Positions 33,862 to 43,627 of a stretch of DNA of 64,000 nucleotides are shown here, one piece after another; position 1 is the stretch's first letter, and each line of letters starts with the position of its first letter. The translations under genes were made by a program, and so were the position numbers. The notes under the pieces were generated by a model, which saw only the letters and a program-made list of their open reading frames with translations, had not been told where the DNA came from and searched no databases. The DNA is from Algoriphagus hitonicola (GTDB lineage: Bacteria > Bacteroidota > Bacteroidia > Cytophagales > Cyclobacteriaceae), in contig NZ_FOPC01000005.1 in the NCBI RefSeq assembly GCF_900113375.1, positions 62,001-126,000 on the forward strand. Direction: 5' to 3'.

Positions 33862-35274
33862 TTACTGATCCCACCAGATTCGATCGAGTAAGGTTACCTC
33901 AGGGACATTGTCCCCGTTTCGGCTAACCTCACTGTCTGGATAGGCTAGACGGCGAATGAAATTTCCGTTTAGATTAGGATTTAGGTTAGCTGGTAGCGTC
34001 ATATCTTTGTAGCCATAGTCAAATCGTCGGGCATCATTCCAGGTTTCTGGATGAAGGAACATGGCCACCCATTTTTCTTTCATAATATCATCCAAAGTCA
34101 AGGAACCTGCGCCCATACTGACACTTTCATCTGCCAAGTAAGCCGCTTTTTCTTCTTCACTTACGCCCAACATATCCATGTGGGCTTCGATACCGGAGAG
34201 GTAAGCCTCATAAGCTCGTCCCGGATCAGAGTCCAAGGCTGCCTCGGCTTCGATAAACTTCAGTTCCGCATAGGTGGCAATCAGGATGGGGGATTGTTCC
34301 GAGGTGTAGAATTGACCTGGGATCAGGGTAGATCTTGCGCCTTGCTCGGGAGCATCTCCTCGACCGGCACCATTGGGCACACCGATAAATTCCCCATCAT
34401 CCGTCGTGCCTACCATAAGGGGAAGACGAGGATCCGCTACCGGATAGGAAGTCCCGTCCAATGCCTCGATAAACTGCTCGGAAATCCAGCCTCCTAAAAG
34501 CAGGTTTTCATTATTGATCGCCACTTGGGCCCAGGGATTAAAGCGCTGCTCGAAGAAGGTGACTTGGGCATCATCAGCATTGGAAGTGAACCCTCCAGAG
34601 ACTGCCGCGAGAACTTCGTTGGCATCATAGGAGGAGCTTCCCTTGGTATGAATTAGAAACCGGGCCTTGAGGGAGTTCCCAAACTTGATCCAACTGTCAA
34701 TATCTCCTGCGAAAATAAAATCATCCCCGCCGATGGAAATGGCAGACTCAGTTTGAAGGTTTGCGATCCCTTGATCCAGTAAACTGATCACTTGATCGTA
34801 TAGAATCTGATCATCATCGTAAGCTGGGGTTACCGTTTCAAAATTGAAACTTTCTGAGAATGGAACATCGCCAAACAAATCAACGGTCATACCCAAGTTT
34901 AAAGCCATCAAAATCTGGCCAGCACCCAAGTAGTGATTGGCACCGGATTCTTCGGATTTGCGGATGATTTCATTGAGATCGGTCATCACATTGTAAAGGT
35001 TGAACCAAGTACCGCTAAAGTCCAGCTGATCCATGATATCTGAACCACTGGATGGGTTAGGAGAAGCTAAATACTGGACATAATTGCTCGTAGCACTGCC
35101 TGCCCGATAGACATTGAGCGCGGTTTCATAGGTGCTATTGGTCATCAATCCAGAGATAGGAGCATCTTCGGGATTGTTGGGATTTTCGTTGACATCCAAA
35201 AAGGACTCACAAGCTGAAGCCATTAAGACAATGGATGCACCTAAAATCGCTGATAGTTTATTTTTAAATTTCAT
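33862..35274 (-). CDS. SusD/RagB-like outer-membrane lipoprotein (SusD_2 type)
   Basis: 470 residues with a lipoprotein signal (lipobox ASAC in LMASACESFLDVNENPNNP). The sequence fits the SusD_2 subgroup: TNSTYETALNVYRAG, LNEIIRKSEES, MALNLGMTVDLFGDVPFSESF, PILIATYAELKFIEAEAAL and a C-terminal EKWVAMFLHPETWNDARRFDYG. It would act as the substrate-binding lid on the SusC-like channel encoded 21 bp upstream. No hydrolase genes adjoin the pair, so the substrate may be a peptide or oligomer rather than a polysaccharide; this is inference. Confidence 0.9.
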   Translation of the reverse strand: MKFKNKLSAILGASIVLMASACESFLDVNENPNNPEDAPISGLMTNSTYETALNVYRAGSATSNYVQYLASPNPSSGSDIMDQLDFSGTWFNLYNVMTDLNEIIRKSEESGANHYLGAGQILMALNLGMTVDLFGDVPFSESFNFETVTPAYDDDQILYDQVISLLDQGIANLQTESAISIGGDDFIFAGDIDSWIKFGNSLKARFLIHTKGSSSYDANEVLAAVSGGFTSNADDAQVTFFEQRFNPWAQVAINNENLLLGGWISEQFIEALDGTSYPVADPRLPLMVGTTDDGEFIGVPNGAGRGDAPEQGARSTLIPGQFYTSEQSPILIATYAELKFIEAEAALDSDPGRAYEAYLSGIEAHMDMLGVSEEEKAAYLADESVSMGAGSLTLDDIMKEKWVAMFLHPETWNDARRFDYGYKDMTLPANLNPNLNGNFIRRLAYPDSEVSRNGDNVPEVTLLDRIWWDQ

Positions 35275-35295
35275 CTTTTTCGTGATTTAGAAGGT

Positions 35296-38200
35296 TTACA
35301 GTCCCAAGTTCAGGGTGAAGAAAACACTTTGTACGCCCGGAAATCCGAGTCCGGTAAACCCTACCGCATTGCCACCGGCACCGGCAGAGAATGATTCCGG
35401 ATCAAATCCATCCCATGGGGTGTAGAGGATAATGTTGTTTGCCGCTACAGAAAGGCGTGCAGTCCTAAACGGAGTTCGTTTAATCAAATTGGGCTGAAGG
35501 TTGTAAGCCAAGGTGATATTTCTCAGTTTGATAAAACTGGCATCGACTACAAAATTTTCTGAGGTCGTCCGGTAATGATTTCTCCAATATCCAGCTCCGT
35601 AATCCACACCGTCGGGACCTACACCCTGTCCGAGCCATACTTCCTGATTATTCTGTGATCCATCGGCAAGCACACCCGGAAATACCCGGAAATCATTTCT
35701 GGCCAAGGAAGCTTCTTGTTTTCCAAAAGCGGAAAGGAAATTGTCAAACTGGCTATATTGATCTACTCCTGCCCTGAAATCCACGAGGAAGGAAAGTTCA
35801 AATCCTTTGTAGTTAAAATCATTTCTCAAACCCCCGAACACTTTTGGAACGGCATTGCCTAAAACCAACTGGTTTCCAGTTCGAACTGGGAATCCATTTG
35901 CTCCTATCAACTGAGGAAGGCTTCGGTCCAGTACTTCGGAATCAGGGTCTGCATCGGGTCGTACATAGCTTGATCCATAAATATCACCATAAGGCCGGCC
36001 TTCTTTCAAAATCATGGTGACTGTACTTCCCACATAGCCAAACTGTGAACCCACCACGATTTGATCGATTCCTTCCCGGATGGCTACGATTTCGTTTTGG
36101 TTGGTGGTGATATTGGCAGTCACATCCCAGCGAAAATCACCACGCTCGATTGGAGTGCCTCCCATGACGATTTCCCAGCCTCGGTTTTCGATTTCACCGG
36201 CATTGGTGATGTAGGAAGAAAATCCAGTTGCATCCGAGATCGGAACTGGAATAATCTGATCTTTTGCGTTTGACTTGTAATAAGTGACATCCAAATTAGC
36301 TCGGTTATTAAAGAAAGCGAGTTGGGTACCTACTTCCACGGAAGTGGTCTGTTCAGGTCTTAATAGTGGATCCCCAAAGGTGGAGTTTCTCGAAAATCCG
36401 ACTTGACCATTCAGCGGGAAAATGGATGGAGAGACAAAGGTGGCACCTAGAATGTGCGGGTTGGTGTCTTTACCTACCTGAGCCCATGAGGCTCTGAGTT
36501 TTCCAAAAGTCACCCAACTTGGCATTTCCAAATGCTCGCTGAAGGCGTAACTCAAGTTAATGGAAGGATAAAAGAAGGAATTGTTGTCCACAGGAAGGGT
36601 GGAGGAAATGTCATTTCGACCGGTGATATTAAGGAAAAGGAAGTTTTTGTAGTCTACCATCAAATCCCCATAGAAACCGACTAACCTTCTCATGCTTTTG
36701 CCTTGGGAGGCAAAGATCTGAGTGGTATTATTTAGGTTATAAAAACCTGGAATCACAAAATTGGACCCGGTGGCAGTCACTCGGTCAAATCGCCTTTCGA
36801 AGACATCATTTCCCAACCTCAAGCTCGTATTCCAGTCTTCATTCCACTGCTTTTGAAGGGAAATGTAGAAGTTGGAGGTCAAGTCACGACTGTTAATTCG
36901 GTTTTCTGATAAGAAACCTGTAGAACTCAGGGCAACTTCTCCGTCAATTCCCATCGGGCCGGGAGTTATTTCTGTTCGGGAGTCAGAGTAATTGTCCATT
37001 CCCAATCGATAGGAAAAGGTCAACCAATCGGTCGGGCTATAATTCAAATTGATGTTTCCAATGACACGATTGACATTATCCTCATAGGTCGCAAACCTCG
37101 CATCATAGATAGGGTTAGTGTTGGCGTAGGTTTTCATTGTTCCATCTGGATTGATATAGTCACGGACATCTTGAGTTTCTGCCCAATACATCATTCGTTC
37201 AAGGAACCGGTCATGAGGCACGCGATTACCTCCCGAGTTGGTGTAGTTCATCGAGCCAGAGAAATTGAATTTCTCATTGACCTTAACTGTACCGGAGAGT
37301 TTGGCGCTGGTTCTATCCCAATTGGAGAATGGGATAATCCCTTTTTGATCCAGTCGTCCAATGGAGGTGTAAAACGTGGCGTTTTCGTTTCCGCCAGACA
37401 CACTTAAGCTATTGTCAAAATTGACGCCCGTATCGAAGGCTCGAGTCCAGTTGTCCTGATAGACATAGTTCGGGTCATTTTCCTCTGCGATATTTGCTCC
37501 CCAAGAGGGCCAGAAACTGGAATCATTACGCTCTCCACTGAAGCCTTGACCGTACTCTTCTTGTAGCCTTGGTTTTTTGACCAGTTTATCAAATCCCAAA
37601 GAAGAGTTGAAATCAACTCTGATTTCTCCAGATTTTCCTTTTTTGGTGGTAATGATTACAGCGCCATTGGCCGCACGCACACCGTAAAGTGCAGTAGCTG
37701 CTGCACCTTTAAGCACAGACATGGACTCGATATCATTTGGGTTGATATCAGCGATTCTGTTTGACATTCCGCGTGGGGTTCCGCCAGATTCGATGGTTGA
37801 GTTGTCCACAGGTACACCATCGACTACAAATAGTGGCTGATTGTCTGCAGACGGATCGAGTGAGTTGATTCCTCGGATGATGATTCGGGCGGATTGTCCG
37901 GGAGCACCTCCGGAATTGGTGACCTGAACCCCGGCTACTTGTCCCTGAAGAGAATTCACCAAGTTGGGTTGCCGGGACTTGGTGATAGCTTCTGCATCGA
38001 TACTTTGTGCGGAATACCCCAGAGATTTTTTCTCTTGAGAAATACCGAAAGCAGTGACGATCACTTCATCGAGCTGGGATTCCTCAGTAGCCATGACCAC
38101 ATTAATCGTGTTAGTATTTCCTACTAATATTTCTTGGCTTTCGAATCCGATAAAGGAAAATACCAAGACCGATTCGGAATCCGGTACATTGATAGAATAG

Positions 38201-38382
38201 TTTCCGTCGATATCCGTGACGGTACCTGTCGAAGTCCCCTGGACTACGATGCTGACACCCGGCAAGGGCTGTCCGTCTTCTTCTGCTGTTACTTTTCCCG
38301 ATATAGTCTGCTGCGCAAAAAGCGACAAGGAAGTCAGCAAACTCATCAGAAACAGCAAGGTAAACTTGTAGCTGTTTTTCAT
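35296..38382 (-). CDS. SusC/RagA-like TonB-dependent outer-membrane transporter
   Basis: 1028 residues. Order: Sec signal (MKNSYKFTLLFLMSLLTSLS), a CarboxypepD-like domain (TISGKVTAEEDGQPLPGVSI, GTVTDIDGNYSI), a TonB-box region LDEVIVTAFGISQ, and a plug with VNSLQGQVAGVQV and the hallmark VLKGAAATALYGVRAANGAVIITTKKG (quoted in parts). A 22-strand barrel follows, ending in an aromatic-rich C-terminus (FFTLNLGL). There is no STN signalling domain and no adjacent sigma/anti-sigma pair, so regulation differs from the locus at 53902. It forms the energy-dependent import channel with the SusD-like partner. Confidence 0.93.
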   Translation of the reverse strand: MKNSYKFTLLFLMSLLTSLSLFAQQTISGKVTAEEDGQPLPGVSIVVQGTSTGTVTDIDGNYSINVPDSESVLVFSFIGFESQEILVGNTNTINVVMATEESQLDEVIVTAFGISQEKKSLGYSAQSIDAEAITKSRQPNLVNSLQGQVAGVQVTNSGGAPGQSARIIIRGINSLDPSADNQPLFVVDGVPVDNSTIESGGTPRGMSNRIADINPNDIESMSVLKGAAATALYGVRAANGAVIITTKKGKSGEIRVDFNSSLGFDKLVKKPRLQEEYGQGFSGERNDSSFWPSWGANIAEENDPNYVYQDNWTRAFDTGVNFDNSLSVSGGNENATFYTSIGRLDQKGIIPFSNWDRTSAKLSGTVKVNEKFNFSGSMNYTNSGGNRVPHDRFLERMMYWAETQDVRDYINPDGTMKTYANTNPIYDARFATYEDNVNRVIGNINLNYSPTDWLTFSYRLGMDNYSDSRTEITPGPMGIDGEVALSSTGFLSENRINSRDLTSNFYISLQKQWNEDWNTSLRLGNDVFERRFDRVTATGSNFVIPGFYNLNNTTQIFASQGKSMRRLVGFYGDLMVDYKNFLFLNITGRNDISSTLPVDNNSFFYPSINLSYAFSEHLEMPSWVTFGKLRASWAQVGKDTNPHILGATFVSPSIFPLNGQVGFSRNSTFGDPLLRPEQTTSVEVGTQLAFFNNRANLDVTYYKSNAKDQIIPVPISDATGFSSYITNAGEIENRGWEIVMGGTPIERGDFRWDVTANITTNQNEIVAIREGIDQIVVGSQFGYVGSTVTMILKEGRPYGDIYGSSYVRPDADPDSEVLDRSLPQLIGANGFPVRTGNQLVLGNAVPKVFGGLRNDFNYKGFELSFLVDFRAGVDQYSQFDNFLSAFGKQEASLARNDFRVFPGVLADGSQNNQEVWLGQGVGPDGVDYGAGYWRNHYRTTSENFVVDASFIKLRNITLAYNLQPNLIKRTPFRTARLSVAANNIILYTPWDGFDPESFSAGAGGNAVGFTGLGFPGVQSVFFTLNLGL

Positions 38383-38764
38383 GTGTTAGAAAGGTTAGAA
38401 TTTTGAAAATTGGTTTTAAGTAGATTATTCAGGGTATTTGCGGTTTTTTTCGGTTTTATGGAGTTGAATACTGCTGTTTTTGCCATTTTAGGTATTCAGA
38501 TTCAGGTTTTTGCTTGATTTTAAGTGGTTTTAGCCGAATGTTACGGCTTAGAAATTTGCTTAAAATCCATGGATGAATACATTAATTTTGAATTCATAAG
38601 TTAAAACATGCTTAATTTAAAAATAATAAGCGGTTAATTTAAAGAAAGGTGTTCAAAAAAATATCAAATTATTTCAAGTAATGTTTTGGCTCAAATAAAA
38701 TTTGCTTTTGCTACTTTTTGCCAGAATATATTTTTGTTTAATGCAAAAAGAATGAAAGTTAGGC
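38383..38764. other. Intergenic region upstream of the SusC-like gene
   Basis: About 380 bp, strongly AT-rich, with no open frame of note. It must contain the minus-strand promoter of the susC-like gene, but I found no good TAnnTTTG box on that strand, which hints at a weak or regulated promoter. Confidence 0.4.
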
Positions 38765-38800
38765 CAAAAAAAAGAGGCTGTCCGAATAAGAACAGCCTCC
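38765..38800 (-). terminator. Terminator of the pyrophosphatase gene
   Basis: GAGGCTGT (38774-38781) pairs with ACAGCCTC (38792-38799); on the minus strand it is followed by a run of eight T. It lies 20 bp after the hppA stop. Confidence 0.85.
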
Positions 38801-38819
38801 ATATTTTTTTAAGAAAAAG

Positions 38820-41027
38820 TTAATTAATCACTTTTTTGATTTCAGTGATGACTTCTTTTCCATTTTCCATCTTGATTTCTTTTTTAACTTCGATTTTCTC
38901 TGCTGTGGGTTCGCTATGATTACCTTCAGAAATATGCGGTGCAATCACCAAAGCCACAATAGACATCAGTTTGATCAGGATATTCATTGATGGCCCTGAA
39001 GTATCTTTAAATGGATCTCCTACCGTATCACCTGTCACGGATGCTTTATGAGGTTCAGATTTTTTATAATACATCTCGCCATCGATTTCTACTCCTTTTT
39101 CGAAGGACTTTTTCGCATTGTCCCAAGCACCACCGGCATTGGACTGGAACATTCCCATCAAAACTCCAGAAACGGTCACACCGGCAAGTAAGCCACCCAA
39201 GACTTCAGGCCCAAAAGCGAATCCGACTAAGATCGGCGTGATTAGAGCAATAGCCCCGGGGGCGATCATTTCACGAATCGAAGCTTTGGTAGAGATCTCC
39301 ACACATTTATCGTACTCTGGTTTGGCTTTGTACTCCATGATTCCGGGGATCTCACGGAACTGACGTCGCACTTCATTGACCATATCCATGGCTGCACGAC
39401 CTACGGCTGCAATAGCCAAAGAGGAGAAAATAAACGGAATCATCCCTCCGACAAATAGTCCAGCCAAAACGGGAGCCTTATAAATATCAATGGCATCAAT
39501 ACCTGCAATTCCCACAAATGCCGCAAATAAGGCCAGTGATGTCAAAGCAGCAGATGCGATCGCAAATCCTTTACCGGTAGCTGCTGTGGTGTTTCCGACT
39601 GCATCCAGAATATCAGTTCTGCCCCGAACCTCTTCGGGAAGCTGACTCATCTCTGCAATCCCTCCGGCATTATCCGCGATCGGTCCGAATGCATCAATCG
39701 CCAACTGCATCGCTGTGGTAGCCATCATTCCTGCTGCAGCGATTGCCACACCATAAAGACCTGCAAATTCAAATGCACCATAAATACCGCCCGCCAACAC
39801 TAAAATGGGAAGTACAGTGGATTCCATTCCTACAGATAATCCCCCGATAATATTGGTAGCGTGGCCTGTAGCTGACTGCTTTACGATCGACATAACCGGA
39901 CGCTTGCCCATGGCAGTGTAGTATTCGGTAATGATGGACATCAAGGTCCCTACTACCAAGCCTAGGATGATTGCGTAAAACACGTCCATGTTTCCAAACT
40001 CATAGCCTCGGATAACCATGGTCTCCGGAAGCATATATTGGACGACAAAAAAGGATGCAATTCCAGTGAATACGATAGAAGACCAGTTTCCTAGGTTAAG
40101 GGCTTTCTGCACATCTCCATTGTCATCTTTTACGGTGACAAAGGCCATCCCCATAATGGAGAAGATGATTCCTAATCCGGCAAGTACCATGGGAAGTAAG
40201 ATCGGTGCCAAACCGCCAAAATTATCCGCAGATTGGATTTCACGTCCCAAAACCATGGTAGCTAGGATAGTAGCCACATAAGATCCGAAAAGATCCGCCC
40301 CCATTCCTGCCACGTCACCGACGTTATCGCCTACGTTGTCGGCAATGGTCGCGGGATTTCTCACATCATCTTCGGGAATTCCAGCTTCTACTTTTCCTAC
40401 CAAATCAGCTCCGACATCGGCAGCTTTCGTATAGATCCCTCCACCTACACGGGCAAAAAGCGCAATGGATTCAGCACCTAGAGAGAATCCAGCGAGAACT
40501 TCCAGTGCTTTTTCCATTTCCAAGCCATTGACTCCGGCACCGGCACTGACTACGTACATTTGATAAAAAACGATAAATAATGAACCGAGACCCAAAACAG
40601 CAAGTCCAGCTACTCCAAGACCCATCACAGAACCTCCGGTGAAGGAAACTTTCAGCGCTTGCTTCAAGCTAGTTCGGGCAGCTTGTGTAGTTCTGACATT
40701 GGCTTTGGTAGCAATATTCATCCCGATATAGCCGGCAAATGCTGAGAATACCGCTCCGATTAAAAAGGAGATGCCAATGATCCAGTCTGAAGTTTCAACT
40801 AAAGTGCCTGACCAAGCCAATAAGATGAAGGCTATGATGGCAAAATAGGAGAGGACTTTCCATTCTGCTTTTAGAAATGCCATCGCGCCATCGGCAATAT
40901 ATCCTGCCAATTCCATCATATTTTTGTCACCCGTTTCTTGTTTGGTGACCCAGGCAGACTTGATAGCCATGACTATCAAGCCGATAATTCCCAATGCTGG
41001 GACCAAGTAAATTGCCGCTTGTTCCAT
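38820..41027 (-). CDS. hppA: Membrane-bound ion-pumping inorganic pyrophosphatase
   Basis: 735 residues with about 16 membrane helices. Catalytic loops: [21 protein letters not shown] (partial), the Mg-PPi site [37 protein letters not shown], and late [11 protein letters not shown]. The segment [10 protein letters not shown] has Ala where potassium-independent enzymes have Lys, so it belongs to the potassium-stimulated subtype. Whether it pumps sodium or protons I do not judge. It hydrolyses pyrophosphate to energise the inner membrane. A charged C-terminal tail ([14 protein letters not shown]) extends beyond the core. A promoter lies at 41074-41104 and a terminator follows the gene. Confidence 0.95.
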   Translation of the reverse strand: MEQAAIYLVPALGIIGLIVMAIKSAWVTKQETGDKNMMELAGYIADGAMAFLKAEWKVLSYFAIIAFILLAWSGTLVETSDWIIGISFLIGAVFSAFAGYIGMNIATKANVRTTQAARTSLKQALKVSFTGGSVMGLGVAGLAVLGLGSLFIVFYQMYVVSAGAGVNGLEMEKALEVLAGFSLGAESIALFARVGGGIYTKAADVGADLVGKVEAGIPEDDVRNPATIADNVGDNVGDVAGMGADLFGSYVATILATMVLGREIQSADNFGGLAPILLPMVLAGLGIIFSIMGMAFVTVKDDNGDVQKALNLGNWSSIVFTGIASFFVVQYMLPETMVIRGYEFGNMDVFYAIILGLVVGTLMSIITEYYTAMGKRPVMSIVKQSATGHATNIIGGLSVGMESTVLPILVLAGGIYGAFEFAGLYGVAIAAAGMMATTAMQLAIDAFGPIADNAGGIAEMSQLPEEVRGRTDILDAVGNTTAATGKGFAIASAALTSLALFAAFVGIAGIDAIDIYKAPVLAGLFVGGMIPFIFSSLAIAAVGRAAMDMVNEVRRQFREIPGIMEYKAKPEYDKCVEISTKASIREMIAPGAIALITPILVGFAFGPEVLGGLLAGVTVSGVLMGMFQSNAGGAWDNAKKSFEKGVEIDGEMYYKKSEPHKASVTGDTVGDPFKDTSGPSMNILIKLMSIVALVIAPHISEGNHSEPTAEKIEVKKEIKMENGKEVITEIKKVIN

Positions 41028-41073
41028 AGAGTAAATCGTGTACCGTTAATTGTTTGGTTTATTGTTAGTGGGG

Positions 41074-41104
41074 CAAATATAGAATTTCTCTTTAACCTGC
41101 CAAC
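41074..41104 (-). promoter_or_regulatory. Promoter of hppA
   Basis: On the minus strand, GTTG (41104-41101), a 19-bp spacer, then TATATTTG (41081-41074), a perfect TAnnTTTG box. The start of transcription would be near 41067, giving a leader of about 40 nt. Confidence 0.6.
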
Positions 41105-41245
41105 TGAAAAGAATGATCTGATTTTTCATATTCACAATCATTCCTTTGATGATAACTATTAGGCTTTGGAGTCAAAACTCCGATTAATCAAAAATGGGAA
41201 CTTAATACGTTCAATTTTGGTATTAAATCACTTAGCATTCCGAAC

Positions 41246-43627
41246 ATGGAAAACTCCAATTCCAACCTTTATCAACGCGTAAATTCCTATTTGGACTTTT
41301 CGATGCTTTTTGCACAGTGGGAAAGACTATCCAACAAAGCTGAACCTGATACTTGTCTCTATCACGATTTGCTCCAAAGAATCAAGGAATTTCCTGATTT
41401 GAATCAATTCCCAGTCAATCCTGAGGATCTGAAAAAGCGCGAAAATCGATTGGGATTAGGTTTGATTTTAGGTTCTATTTTTCCGCTTTCTGGACAGGAA
41501 GAGCGGAAGATTTTCGGAATTGCCAAACCCTTTGAATTTAATCCGATTTATGCTACTCCGGTTTTTCATGCGCAGTTTTTAGACCAAAAAGGAGAAATTA
41601 TCATCCCGGAAAATCTGGATCCTGATCGGCTTCATTTCCAGAAAATGCTTTTGGTGTATGAGCTTATTTTAGATCAAATTTATGGGATCAAGATCAATCC
41701 GGTGCATCCCCTTGTTTTTAAGGTTTCAGATGAAAACGGAATTACCCGTCATTTTCAGATTCAGTTCACCACCCAATTTGTGAAAGTAGTACCACGAGGA
41801 CCTTTGCCAGCTATTCAGAGCAAGTCGGAGATCTGCAGTGGAAGTATGCCTAGCAGCTATGATCTCAATCAGTGGATGGAATTGTTGCCTTTGGATCAAT
41901 TTGATTTTTATGGTTTTATTATAGAGGAAGCGATTGATTTGACTATGGCTCAGTCCGTGGCTCAATTGAATGAAACTGTACTTCGTCAGGAACAGCTATC
42001 GGTAGAGGAATTTTTGCATGTGGTGGAGGATTCAGTGAAAAGTCTCCTAAGTAAATCCAATATCAAAGTGGGATTGGCCATTTTGCAGCGAGTCAATGAA
42101 CGCATGGTTCTTACCGAAAGTCGTTTGGCCTATAGTTTCTTGATCAAAAACCTCTGTACCGGTGGATGTAAGGATACTCTGCAAGGGGTGATTGAATTTC
42201 TTTCCCGCGTGAAATCACCGGTATTTCTAAACGACTTGGATCAGATCGATGAGTATTTTCCCATGGGTGAGAAATTTGCTCACCTTGGAGTCAAAGAAAT
42301 CATACTTTATCCGCTGAAACACAACGGAAATCTGGTGGGCGTCTTGGAGATTTCGGCATTTGAATCACAGAACTTTGATCCATCCATGCTGCTGACCTTG
42401 GATTTTTTGGCTCCATCACTTTCGGTGGCTTTGCATCGACAGGCCGAAAACCTCGAAAATCGAATCAAAAGTATTGTGCGGAAAAATTTCACAGCGATCC
42501 ATCCTGTTGTAGAATGGAAATTTGACGAAATCGCGCTGGACTTTGTGTTGGCCGAAGAAGAAGGAAAACATCCTGAAATCAAGCCTATTTTATTCAAGGA
42601 CGTTTACCCACTTTATGGGATGATTGATATCAAGGATTCTTCACTGGAGCGAAACAAAGCCATACAAAGTGATTTATTGACCCAATTGGAATTGGCTAAA
42701 GGGATTTTGAAAGAGGCAAATACCCTTGATTTTTTGCCTTTGTTGGAAAATATGCTGGATCGGCTGGAGGATTTTCAACAAAAAATCAATTTAATATTAG
42801 TGAGTGAAGAGGAGATGCGCTTGGTTGATTTTTTGCAAATAGAATTGACTCCTCTTTTCAGACATTTGAGAAATCAATATCCTGAACTGATCCCTCAAAT
42901 AGACCATTATTTTGAGCAGCTTGATACGGACTTAAATTTGATTACTCAAAAAAGGAGTGCTTTTGAAAAAAGCATGCGCTTGATAAATGATACTATTGGT
43001 AGTTTTTTGGACAAGGAAGAAGTGAAAATCCAGCGGATGTTTCCGCATTACTTTGAGAAATTCAAAACCGATGGGATTGAATACAATATTTATATCGGTC
43101 AATCCTTGGTCAAAAATCATCAATATGATGAGATCTATTTGAAAAATCTCAGATTATGGCAACTCCAAACCATGGTGGATTTGGAAGGTATGATTCGACT
43201 GCAGGCTGCTGATTTGGATTACCCGCTGAACACAACTCAATTGATTTTGGCTTATTCTCAGCCGATTTCTATCTCGTTTCGACTGGATGAGCGGAAGTTT
43301 GACGTGGAGGGGAGCTACAATATTCGCTATGAGGTGATCAAAAAGAGAATCGACAAAGCGCTGATCAAAGACAGTGGTGAACGGTTAAATCAGCCGGGAA
43401 AAATAGCGATCGTTTATTCACAGAACCATGATGCGGAGGAGTTTCGCGAGTTTATCCATTTTCTACAGAAAAAAGGCAAACTGGAGTCTCATGTCGAAGA
43501 CTTGGAACTCGAGGATATGCAGGGTGTGCATGGATTGAAGGCTTTACGGGTAAAGGTGAAAACTGAGCTTTTGGAGCTCAAGGATTCCATTTTTTCAAAA
43601 TTGATAGCCGAAAGTAAAGAAGGGTAA
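41246..43627 (+). CDS. GAF-domain protein, large, unknown role
   Basis: 793 residues, soluble, without signal peptide. A GAF-like domain at about 240-400 (VEEFLHVVEDSVKSLLSKSNI, GVKEIILYPLKHNGNLVGVLEIS, LDFLAPSLSVALHRQAE) lies between a Bacteroidota-specific N-terminus and a long, mainly helical C-terminus. I see no kinase, cyclase, EAL or DNA-binding motif after the GAF domain, so it is a sensor or scaffold without a visible output domain. Its 3' end overlaps the convergent phosphoesterase/barrel gene by 33 nt. Confidence 0.72.
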   Translation: MENSNSNLYQRVNSYLDFSMLFAQWERLSNKAEPDTCLYHDLLQRIKEFPDLNQFPVNPEDLKKRENRLGLGLILGSIFPLSGQEERKIFGIAKPFEFNPIYATPVFHAQFLDQKGEIIIPENLDPDRLHFQKMLLVYELILDQIYGIKINPVHPLVFKVSDENGITRHFQIQFTTQFVKVVPRGPLPAIQSKSEICSGSMPSSYDLNQWMELLPLDQFDFYGFIIEEAIDLTMAQSVAQLNETVLRQEQLSVEEFLHVVEDSVKSLLSKSNIKVGLAILQRVNERMVLTESRLAYSFLIKNLCTGGCKDTLQGVIEFLSRVKSPVFLNDLDQIDEYFPMGEKFAHLGVKEIILYPLKHNGNLVGVLEISAFESQNFDPSMLLTLDFLAPSLSVALHRQAENLENRIKSIVRKNFTAIHPVVEWKFDEIALDFVLAEEEGKHPEIKPILFKDVYPLYGMIDIKDSSLERNKAIQSDLLTQLELAKGILKEANTLDFLPLLENMLDRLEDFQQKINLILVSEEEMRLVDFLQIELTPLFRHLRNQYPELIPQIDHYFEQLDTDLNLITQKRSAFEKSMRLINDTIGSFLDKEEVKIQRMFPHYFEKFKTDGIEYNIYIGQSLVKNHQYDEIYLKNLRLWQLQTMVDLEGMIRLQAADLDYPLNTTQLILAYSQPISISFRLDERKFDVEGSYNIRYEVIKKRIDKALIKDSGERLNQPGKIAIVYSQNHDAEEFREFIHFLQKKGKLESHVEDLELEDMQGVHGLKALRVKVKTELLELKDSIFSKLIAESKEG

